Below, piece after piece: positions 1 through 5,132 of a stretch of 12,300 nucleotides of DNA. This stretch comes from an uncultured Ilumatobacter sp. (GTDB lineage: Bacteria > Actinomycetota > Acidimicrobiia > Acidimicrobiales > Ilumatobacteraceae). Every line of letters starts with the position of its first letter. Within the stretch, counting starts at the first letter, position 1. Location of the stretch: NCBI GenBank assembly GCA_938049325.1, contig CALICC010000345.1, positions 1 to 12,300 of the forward strand, given 5' to 3'. Below the pieces are notes generated by a model that was not told the DNA's origin, ran no database searches, and was given only the letters and a program-made list of their open reading frames with translations. The position numbers were made by a program, and so were the translations under genes.

Positions 1-103
1 AAGTGGTCACGAAGGCACATTCGTTCATGACCCCCGTCACCCTCGCGCCGCACCGAAATCCAGCGATAGGGTCGTCACCACATAGGAATACCAAGCAAGA
101 CAT
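1..103. other. Region upstream of ssrA, no gene recognised
   Basis: No coding region can be supported here. One plus-strand frame runs from the window edge to a TGA at 28-30 and would give only nine residues of a C-terminus. smpB often lies next to ssrA, but nine residues are too few to call it. The stretch should hold the ssrA promoter and the 5' leader removed by RNase P. Confidence 0.5.
67..72 (+). promoter_or_regulatory. Possible -10 element for ssrA
   Basis: TAGGGT fits the actinobacterial TANNNT -10 pattern and lies 31 nt before the mature tmRNA 5' end. Transcription would start near 79 and leave a leader of about 25 nt for RNase P. No good -35 hexamer is visible 16-18 nt upstream, so this is a weak call. 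Confidence 0.3.
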
Positions 104-191
104 GGGGCTGACTGGTTTCGACGTCAGTAACGCTGTTCGAGTTTGCGACCCGAGTTTCTCAGACTCGTAAAACGGGGAAACCAACAGAATT

Positions 192-221
192 GCCGATGAG
201 CAGTTCGCTCTCGCCGCCTGA
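192..221 (+). other. tmRNA proteolysis-tag reading frame (ADEQFALAA)
   Basis: GCC GAT GAG CAG TTC GCT CTC GCC GCC TGA reads ADEQFALAA-stop. The ALAA end is the usual ClpXP-type degron. I place the resume codon at GCC192 because an A lies at -4, as required in characterised tmRNAs, and because mycobacterial tags also begin with AD. At nine residues the tag is short. An upstream in-frame resume codon that would lengthen it cannot be excluded from sequence alone. Confidence 0.85.
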
Positions 222-315
222 TTTCGATCAGATGAGTGAAGAGTCATCGTGAGCAGAAATGCCGCACGGGGCCAATCCATCACAGCCCGGCAACAGAAGT
301 GAGGGATGACGGCGA

Positions 316-361
316 GAAAGACCGCTGACGGCAGGAAAGACCGCTGACTTTCAGGAAAGAC
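316..361 (+). repeat. Short tandem repeat inside the tmRNA pseudoknot region
   Basis: GAAAGACCGCTGAC occurs at 316-329 and again exactly at 335-348. A truncated third copy (AGGAAAGAC) lies at 353-361, so the period is 19-20 nt. It lies between the tag frame and the tRNA-like 3' half, where pseudoknots are expected. It may reflect duplication of one pseudoknot strand. Confidence 0.75.
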
Positions 362-476
362 TGAGCGTGGTCCGCCTTGAGCGGACAGCCGACCCGTCGG
401 TGTCTCAGCGTCAGAGGCAATGCCGGGAATGGTCGTAGCGGGTTCGGATATCGGCTGATGGACGGGGGTTCGATTC

Positions 477-488
477 CCCCCAGCTCCA
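477..488 (+). repeat. Left direct repeat (candidate attachment site) at the ssrA 3' end
   Basis: CCCCCAGCTCCA covers the last T-stem base pairs' 3' strand, the acceptor strand and the discriminator of ssrA. The identical 12 bp recur in the same orientation at 1216-1227. The ssrA 3' end is a well-known integration target, so the pair is a candidate left/right attachment site around the HNH gene. Confidence 0.6.
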
Positions 489-526
489 AGAGTGCTCAAA
501 CGTCGCGTTGAGCATTGTTGGAGCTG
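481..526. repeat. 46-nt imperfect palindrome joining the ssrA acceptor strand to the HNH gene end
   Basis: CAGCTCCAA (481-489) is perfectly complementary to TTGGAGCTG (518-526). Inside it, after a G-G mismatch, 491-493 pair with 514-516 (A-U, G-U, U-A), and GCTCAA (494-499) pairs with TTGAGC (508-513). CG/CG then closes a 3-nt loop beyond a bulged A. The result is a nearly continuous hairpin of about 20 pairs. No T-run follows on either strand, so it is not a standard terminator. It contains the HNH stop codon (496-498). Confidence 0.7.
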
Positions 527-993
527 TCCAGTGCCTCGCCGTAGCGGGAAAGGATCTCGCGTGCCCACGCAACAGCGTCCGCCGCTCGAATGCCGCTCGG
601 CTGAGGGCTCACCCAAAGCTCAAGGTTCTCCGGACGATTGTCATCCTTCACTCCGTTGAGATGGTGCACTGACTCACCGGACGCCAGGAACCGCCCGAGC
701 CGCTCTTCCATCACGAGGATGTGTTCGAACACGTACGGACTCTTCGGATGCGCACGCGGATGCCCCACGACGCGCCGCATCACATAACCCGCCTTGTGCC
801 GGGTGCTGCCGCCTTTCCAGTTCCCGTTCGCGGCACCAGCTGTTTGCTGACACCCGCGACAGCTCTGAGAAGTCGGCTGTTTGTCATTGCCGCACGAGCA
901 ACTATTTCGCATCCCACGCCGACGACACGCTGGGCAGCGCAGGTGGCGACTGGACGGCTCGAACAATCGGGCGCACGCAACACACTTCTTCAT
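496..993 (-). CDS. HNH endonuclease of mobile-element type
   Basis: This predicted 165-aa DNA endonuclease is a typical free-standing HNH protein of phages and mobile elements. The N-terminus has two Cys-pair zinc-ribbon-like knuckles (CVAC...CPAC, then CSCG...CRGC; about residues 4-50). The HNH core follows, with GNWKGG, an EH-x-LVME-x-LGR segment, then SVHHLNG-x-KDDNRPENLELW carrying the catalytic His pair and Asn. ATG993 is chosen although the frame stays open upstream: the conserved protein starts there, and a TACACT -10 element lies 6 nt before it, so the mRNA is probably leaderless. A perfect LexA-type box sits right upstream. The stop is 8 nt beyond the ssrA 3' end. No integrase accompanies it. 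Cleavage specificity cannot be read from sequence. Confidence 0.92.
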   Translation of the reverse strand: MKKCVACARLFEPSSRHLRCPACRRRGMRNSCSCGNDKQPTSQSCRGCQQTAGAANGNWKGGSTRHKAGYVMRRVVGHPRAHPKSPYVFEHILVMEERLGRFLASGESVHHLNGVKDDNRPENLELWVSPQPSGIRAADAVAWAREILSRYGEALDSSNNAQRDV

Positions 994-999
994 GGCAGA

Positions 1000-1005
1000 A
1001 GTGTA
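1000..1005 (-). promoter_or_regulatory. -10 element of the HNH gene (leaderless promoter)
   Basis: On the minus strand TACACT is followed by six bases and then the ATG, so transcription would start at the A of the start codon. No ribosome binding site is present, which fits a leaderless mRNA. The LexA-type box directly abuts the hexamer on its upstream side. Confidence 0.6.
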
Positions 1006-1021
1006 TCGAACATACGTTCGA
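1006..1021. promoter_or_regulatory. LexA (SOS) box controlling the HNH gene
   Basis: TCGAACATACGTTCGA is a perfect inverted repeat and matches the mycobacterial LexA consensus TCGAAC-N4-GTTCGA. It begins 13 nt upstream of the HNH start codon and touches the -10 hexamer, where a bound repressor would block RNA polymerase. Derepression after DNA damage is inferred. LexA itself is not in the window. Confidence 0.78.
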
Positions 1022-1215
1022 CAAGTTTGCGACGCTGACGCCCGAGGAGAATTCGGGTCAGCGAGAGCCCATCGCAGATTTCGCAGCCCTCGGAGCGTTG
1101 CGAACAAGAGGCGCCGCATCGCGTTGCTCCGCCGGTCGCACCGCCGGTTGCTCTGCACGATGAACGGACTGGCCCGGGCACCTTCGCCGAGAACGCACCT
1201 TGTGACCCGACCAGA
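1022..1215. other. Non-coding part of the candidate HNH element
   Basis: No gene is supported between the HNH promoter and the right direct repeat. Open frames in this stretch have no recognisable domain. The main visible structure is an imperfect hairpin at 1033-1063: CGCTGA pairs with TCAGCG and CCCGA with TCGGG, with a 2-nt bulge and a 7-nt loop. It lacks a T-run. Confidence 0.5.
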
Positions 1216-1227
1216 CCCCCAGCTCCA
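1216..1227 (+). repeat. Right direct repeat (candidate attachment site), followed by CCA
   Basis: CCCCCAGCTCCA is identical to the ssrA 3' end (477-488) and in the same orientation, 739 bp away. Here it is followed by CCA (1228-1230), which is what an ssrA gene with an encoded CCA tail would look like. This may be the displaced original end of ssrA. The preceding bases do not form a T arm, so it is only a fragment. Confidence 0.6.
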
Positions 1228-1259
1228 CCATCGCCTACCAGGATTCGACGCCGAAGCGG

Positions 1260-1281
1260 GTTGACCTACGAGTAGGTCAAC
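1260..1281. terminator. Perfect 22-bp palindrome at the end of the secreted-protein gene
   Basis: GTTGACCTAC and GTAGGTCAAC are perfect inverted arms around a 2-nt centre (GA). The stop codon of the secreted-protein gene (1266-1268) lies inside. The site is well placed to end that transcript, but no T-run follows on either strand. A protein-binding palindrome is an alternative, and it lies only 32 bp beyond the right direct repeat. Confidence 0.4.
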
Positions 1282-2276
1282 TGAGCGGCGTCGACGATCA
1301 GCGGTTCGACGCACGGGTCGACCCCGCGGAAGAGACCGACCTTCATGATCTGTCCGGGTTCGAGATCTGTGAGTTCGTTCGCGGCGATCGACATCCGCAA
1401 CCGTTGAACCTCGTTCCGGTCGGGATTGGTCGGGCCGATGATCGTCACGAACTCGGTCGTCGGCGGGGCGAAGAAGGGACTCCCGAGGCTGTCGACGAAG
1501 ACGAAGTTCATTCGCCAACGCGGGGCGCACTCCTCGTCGATATGCCAGAGCACGTCGAGGAACATCGTCGAGCCCGGCGACTTGTCAGGTGGAATCACGA
1601 CCGTGAAGGTGAACGAGTCGAAGGCCTCAAGAAAGAGGCCCGTGTTCGCACTCGACCCTGAGACCATGTACGTCCCGTCGGAAGAGAAGGCCGCTGGATC
1701 CAGCGAGACCGCCTTCGTGACTTCGAACCTCGCGTCCACCTCGGACTTCGTGAAGTAACGGTCGTCGTGATGATGATCCAGGTAGTAACCGTTGATGTCG
1801 ACGACGAGGTTCACATCGCCTTGGAAGTTGTAGACCGAGAACTCGCCACCAGGGCTGAGGCCGGTCGTCACGGCGTTCGGCGTGGGCGGCTCACCGGGAA
1901 AGGGGTTGAGACTCGACGCCGTGGGTTGTGCCTCGCCCGCTGCCCAGATGGTGAGGAACGTCGAGTCCGTTGCGCCCACCGCTGTGACATTGAGCGACAG
2001 CGCTGTCGCTGTGTTCGGGATACCTGTGCAGTCGCCGTTGCTGCCGTGCGCGGCGATCGTATGCACCTCGCCTGCTCCGAGTGGCGAACTCTTGTCGCCT
2101 GTGTTGTTCGGACCCGGCCGCGTGTCGGCGACTCGACACGGTGTCACCGACACGAAGGTCAACGCATCAGACGGGCTGGTCGCGGACACGAAGCTGAGCC
2201 CGCCGCTGCCCAGTGTCACCGCCACGGCAGCACCGACTGCCGCCCAACGTGTTCGAAGTGCGCCTCCTCGTGCCAT
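1266..2276 (-). CDS. Secreted protein with an Acidimicrobiia-type extracellular domain
   Basis: A predicted exported protein of 336 aa, function unknown. The N-terminus is a Sec-type signal peptide: basic MARGGALRTRW, then an Ala/Val/Gly-rich core ending near SFVSA. Residues about 40-170 form the domain from FVSVTPCRVADTRPG through TALSLNVTAV, FLTIW, SSLNPFPGE and NAVTTGLSPGGEFSVYNF to VVDINGYYL, which I recognise as common and often repeated in Ilumatobacter-like genomes. Next comes a His-rich collar, HHHDDRYFTKSEVD, seen in tail-fibre-like and trimeric surface proteins, then a probable beta-sandwich of about 150 aa ending in QLTYS. I chose ATG2276 for the signal peptide. In-frame TTG codons at 2303 and 2300 are alternatives, and the only purine-rich site (AAGGAG, 2325-2330) precedes an in-frame ATA. 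Confidence 0.85.
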   Translation of the reverse strand: MARGGALRTRWAAVGAAVAVTLGSGGLSFVSATSPSDALTFVSVTPCRVADTRPGPNNTGDKSSPLGAGEVHTIAAHGSNGDCTGIPNTATALSLNVTAVGATDSTFLTIWAAGEAQPTASSLNPFPGEPPTPNAVTTGLSPGGEFSVYNFQGDVNLVVDINGYYLDHHHDDRYFTKSEVDARFEVTKAVSLDPAAFSSDGTYMVSGSSANTGLFLEAFDSFTFTVVIPPDKSPGSTMFLDVLWHIDEECAPRWRMNFVFVDSLGSPFFAPPTTEFVTIIGPTNPDRNEVQRLRMSIAANELTDLEPGQIMKVGLFRGVDPCVEPLIVDAAQLTYS

Positions 2277-2314
2277 GCGGCATGTTCGCGCAACGAACAA
2301 CAACCGCGCCGGGG

Positions 2315-2320
2315 ATATTA
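2315..2320 (-). promoter_or_regulatory. Possible -10 element for the secreted-protein gene
   Basis: TAATAT on the minus strand is a near-perfect -10 hexamer, 11 nt before the TTG at 2303. No TTGACA-like sequence lies at the right distance: TTGACG is present but 26 nt away. It is the most AT-rich spot in the 2277-2455 intergenic stretch. Confidence 0.4.
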
Positions 2321-2408
2321 ACCGCTCCTTGAATCTCGCGACTCCGCGTCAAGAACGCGACAGCCTCGACCTCGGCGCCGGCCGCCCCGCACTTCTGTGT
2401 GCGATTGA

Positions 2409-2423
2409 CGACCTTCCGGGTCG
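2409..2423 (-). terminator. Small hairpin downstream of the acyl-CoA ligase gene
   Basis: CGACC (2409-2413) and GGTCG (2419-2423) pair around a 5-nt loop, 33 nt beyond the ligase stop codon. No T-run follows. A terminator role is suggested by position only. Confidence 0.25.
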
Positions 2424-2455
2424 CCGAGCGCACAGAGAAGAGACTTCGCGGAACG

Positions 2456-4009
2456 TCAGCGGGTGCGGAGTTCTTTGCGCAGGATCTTGCCCGAGGCGCT
2501 CTTCGGAATCGCGTCGACCACTTCGAGCTGCTTGATCTGCTTGTAACTCACCAAGTGTTCGCTCACGAGCGCCTGAATCTCCTCGAGTGTGACCGTCTCG
2601 CCCGCCGCAGCCGTGACGAACGCCTTGGGGATCTCCCCCGCCTCGTCGTCGGGCACACCGATCACAGCGACATCGGCCACCTTCGGGTGCGTGATCAGCA
2701 GCGCTTCGAGCTCCGCCGGGGCGACCTGGAAGCCTTTGAACTTGATGAGCTCCTTCAGGCGGTCGACGATCGTCATGTGGTCGTGCTCATCGATGATCGC
2801 GATGTCGCCGGTGTGCAGCCATCCGTCATCGTCGATCGTCGCTGTGGTCGCCTCGGCATTGTTGAGATAGCCAACCATCACCTGAGGCCCGCGCACCCAG
2901 AGCTCACCGCGCTCGCCGACGGGTTGATCGTCACCCGACACAGGGTCCACGATGCGGCTCTCGGTGTTCGACACGGTCACACCGCTGGTGCCCGGTAGGT
3001 AGTCACCTTCGACGGTGCTGTGACTCACCGGGCTCAGCTCGGTCATCCCGTAGCCCTGCACCACTTCGCAGCCGAGCCGCTGGCCGGCCTGCTCGGCGAG
3101 CTCGGCGCCCAGCGGCGCAGCACCCGAGAAGATCTGGCGGACCGACGACATGTCGTACTCGTCGACGATCGGCGCGTTGGCAAGGCCGAGGATCATGGGT
3201 GGCACCGCGAAGAACCGAGTGATCCCGAGTTCCTGGACAGCACTCAGCGCCTCGACCATGTCGAAGCGCGGCATCGTGATAGCCGTCACGGCATTGGCGA
3301 GCAAACCGTTCATGAGCACTTGCATGCCGTAGATGTGGAAGAACGGCAGCGCCGCCAGTGCGACTTCGTCGTCGGCGTACTTGATCGCATGGCGCACCTG
3401 CTCGATGTTCGCCACCAGGTTGCGGTGCGTCAGCATCACGCCCTTCGGCAATCCGGTCGTGCCCGACGAATACGGCAGCACCACCGTGTGGTTCGCGAAG
3501 TCGACAGCGACCTGTTCGATCGGATCGCCAAACACCTCGGCAATGCCGGTCGTCCCCGGCACGGCGTCGCCGATCACGATCACCTCGGTGACGTCGGTTC
3601 CTTCGATTGCCGCGAGTGCGGTCTCGGCGAACATCGCAACGGTGAACAAGATCGACGCACCAGCGTCTTGCAACTGATGCCGAACCTCTCCCGGGCCGTA
3701 GGTCGGATTGATCGTTGTGACCGCTGCGCCGGTCACGGCCACGCCGTGGAACACCACCGCGTACTCGGGGACGTTCGGGGCCATCAGCCCAACCACCCTG
3801 CCCGGCTCCACCCCGCGCGCCGCGAGTCCACCGGCGAGCGAATGGATCGCTGCACTCAGTTGGGCGTACGTGTACGAGCTCGATCCTGAGGTGTCGCGAA
3901 TCGCCACGCGGTCCGCCAGTTCGTCGGCGCGCCGCAGCACGTGTGCGGTGATCGACACGTCGGGGATGTCGACGTCAGGAAGCGGGCTCTTGTGGATGAT
4001 CTGGGTCAC
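2456..4009 (-). CDS. AMP-forming acyl-CoA synthetase (4-coumarate:CoA ligase-like)
   Basis: Predicted to activate a carboxylic acid with ATP to an acyl-AMP and then to the CoA thioester. The protein is 517 aa, normal for the ANL superfamily. Visible motifs are the phosphate loop YSSGTTGLPKG (about 180-190), YGMTE, the GELWVRGPQVMVGY block, WLHTGD (Asp402), DRLKELIKFKGFQVAP, and the C-terminal PKSASGKILRKELR with catalytic Lys508. Overall it resembles 4-coumarate ligase and FadD-like enzymes; the substrate is not determinable. GTG4009 is chosen because GAGGA lies 5 nt upstream and the residues before it look non-coding. The gene starts 34 nt after the partner gene ends, so it is probably the third gene of the UGSC operon. 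PKSASGK fits the PX4GK motif acetylated by Pat/AcuA-type enzymes. Confidence 0.93.
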   Translation of the reverse strand: MTQIIHKSPLPDVDIPDVSITAHVLRRADELADRVAIRDTSGSSSYTYAQLSAAIHSLAGGLAARGVEPGRVVGLMAPNVPEYAVVFHGVAVTGAAVTTINPTYGPGEVRHQLQDAGASILFTVAMFAETALAAIEGTDVTEVIVIGDAVPGTTGIAEVFGDPIEQVAVDFANHTVVLPYSSGTTGLPKGVMLTHRNLVANIEQVRHAIKYADDEVALAALPFFHIYGMQVLMNGLLANAVTAITMPRFDMVEALSAVQELGITRFFAVPPMILGLANAPIVDEYDMSSVRQIFSGAAPLGAELAEQAGQRLGCEVVQGYGMTELSPVSHSTVEGDYLPGTSGVTVSNTESRIVDPVSGDDQPVGERGELWVRGPQVMVGYLNNAEATTATIDDDGWLHTGDIAIIDEHDHMTIVDRLKELIKFKGFQVAPAELEALLITHPKVADVAVIGVPDDEAGEIPKAFVTAAAGETVTLEEIQALVSEHLVSYKQIKQLEVVDAIPKSASGKILRKELRTR

Positions 4010-4043
4010 GTTGGTCCTCACGGGTCGGTTGCGTGATCGGACA

Positions 4044-5132
4044 CTAGTCAGACGGACCGGTTCCCGGAACTGCCCACGGCAGTTCGCACGCTTCGCCGGT
4101 GACCACGGTTTCGGTGACGACCGAGTTGCGGTGCGCTCCGGCGGCCCACGATGGAAAGACCGCCGAGTACAAGCCGCTGCCACCTGCCACGAACAGCACG
4201 ATGTCGGACGGTGCGCGAACTGCGGGGATTACGTCGTCGGCCTCACCCGCCGGGATGAATCCGGTGCTCACCGAGCGGATTGCTCCGCGCGTGTTCACAG
4301 CCAGCCGTTGCAGCTCCACGCAGACGTCGCCGCGGCTCAAGCCGGTGTCGGCCAACACCTGCGCGTGCTCTGGGTTGAGTGCAACGGCGACCGCGCCGCC
4401 CGAAAAGTTCGCGTTGTTCGAGCCGGTGTTCGCGATGACGGCGGCCAAGGCACGCAGAAGCCGATGAGGCGAATCGGCGTCGTCTGCGTCGTTGGTGAAC
4501 ACCACGGAGTGCGGTGCCTCAGCGCCGAGGATCGTGACCGTCGACTCGTCGGGGTCCGCACCCATCGACCGCGCCAGCGATTCCCACGGAGACATCGCTT
4601 CGTCTTCGGCGAGGCAGAAGCTGAACTTGCCGGGGTGGCCCAGCAGCGCCATGTCGGAGACGCCCGGCCGAGCGTTGCCGATGTTCATCATGCAGAGTCG
4701 CACCGCTCGCCCGATCGAAGCGTTCGCTCGGTGGCCAGGCCCGAGCGCGCCGAAGCTGCCACTGATGTCGCAGTGCCGGGTGACCGGCCCGTTGACGATC
4801 ATCAGCGGCGAGGTGCTGTGGGTCGTGGCCTGCATCTCACCGAGATCGAACGACGGTTGCAGAAGCGCTCGAACCGCGGCGACGACGACGGGCATGTAGT
4901 CGGGCAGGCAACCCGCCATCACTGCATTGGTCGCCACCTTCTCGATGGTCGCCGCTCCCCCGCCCGGCCCCATTTCGCCGAGGTCGAGATCGGCATCGAG
5001 ACCCGTGGCGAGCACGAGTCGCGCGACTCGCTCAGCCGTGGGGATCACGACCGGAAGCCCGTCGGTGCAATCGTTCGCGTGCAGGAACTCCAGCGCTTCG
5101 GATTCGTCGGCGGCCTCGAGCAGTTCGGTCAT
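4044..5132 (-). CDS. Conserved partner of the UGSC selenoprotein, function unknown
   Basis: A soluble 362-aa protein with no signal peptide or membrane segment. I recall this family as a conserved neighbour of UGSC proteins: DGLPVVIPTAERV near residue 25, GGGAATIEKVATNAVMAGC around 60-75, QATTHSTSPLMIVNGP near 103-117, GPGHRANASIGRAVRL, and LGHPGKFSFCLAEDE...SPWESL. The C-terminus has a Gly-rich LFVAGGSGLYSAVFPSWA. No classical cofactor motif is evident; conserved Cys, His and Asn residues may form a site. The start ATG overlaps the selenoprotein stop as ATGA, so the two are translationally coupled and probably work together. The reaction is unknown, and association with UGSC proteins is from memory. 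Confidence 0.85.
   Translation of the reverse strand: MTELLEAADESEALEFLHANDCTDGLPVVIPTAERVARLVLATGLDADLDLGEMGPGGGAATIEKVATNAVMAGCLPDYMPVVVAAVRALLQPSFDLGEMQATTHSTSPLMIVNGPVTRHCDISGSFGALGPGHRANASIGRAVRLCMMNIGNARPGVSDMALLGHPGKFSFCLAEDEAMSPWESLARSMGADPDESTVTILGAEAPHSVVFTNDADDADSPHRLLRALAAVIANTGSNNANFSGGAVAVALNPEHAQVLADTGLSRGDVCVELQRLAVNTRGAIRSVSTGFIPAGEADDVIPAVRAPSDIVLFVAGGSGLYSAVFPSWAAGAHRNSVVTETVVTGEACELPWAVPGTGPSD

Larger units (their letters stand above)
104..488 (+). ncRNA. ssrA: Transfer-messenger RNA (tmRNA)
   Basis: tmRNA rescues stalled ribosomes and tags the nascent peptide for proteolysis, together with SmpB. The 5' end GGGGCTGA and the 3' strand CAGCTCC (481-487) form a 7-bp acceptor stem with one G-U pair, and A488 is the discriminator base. 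The T arm is a GGGGG/CCCCC stem (464-468, 476-480) with loop TTCGATT. The tag frame GCC...TGA sits at 192-221. The 385-nt length is normal for a one-piece tmRNA. CCA is not encoded at this 3' end: the next bases are AGAG. The pseudoknot region contains a short tandem repeat (316-361). An HNH gene ends only 7 nt beyond the 3' end on the other strand. Confidence 0.96.

Noticed and set aside
1..30. C-terminus of smpB upstream of ssrA
   Set aside because: Only nine codons lie before a stop, with no distinctive residues. Proximity alone is not enough.
280..489. Minus-strand open frame of 69 codons
   Set aside because: It lies entirely inside the tmRNA gene.
104..1227. Group I intron or split tmRNA as the reason for the duplicated ssrA end
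   Set aside because: The tmRNA is complete and contiguous from acceptor strand to acceptor strand, and the segment after it shows no intron core that I can recognise.
994..1530. N-terminal extension of the HNH frame up to 1530
   Set aside because: The extension crosses the LexA-type box, the right direct repeat and the end of the secreted-protein gene, and its sequence is Arg-rich nonsense. The conserved protein begins at ATG993 with MKKC.
1767..2535. Two plus-strand frames of about 180-217 codons
   Set aside because: They are antisense to the secreted-protein gene, which has a signal peptide and a recognised domain.
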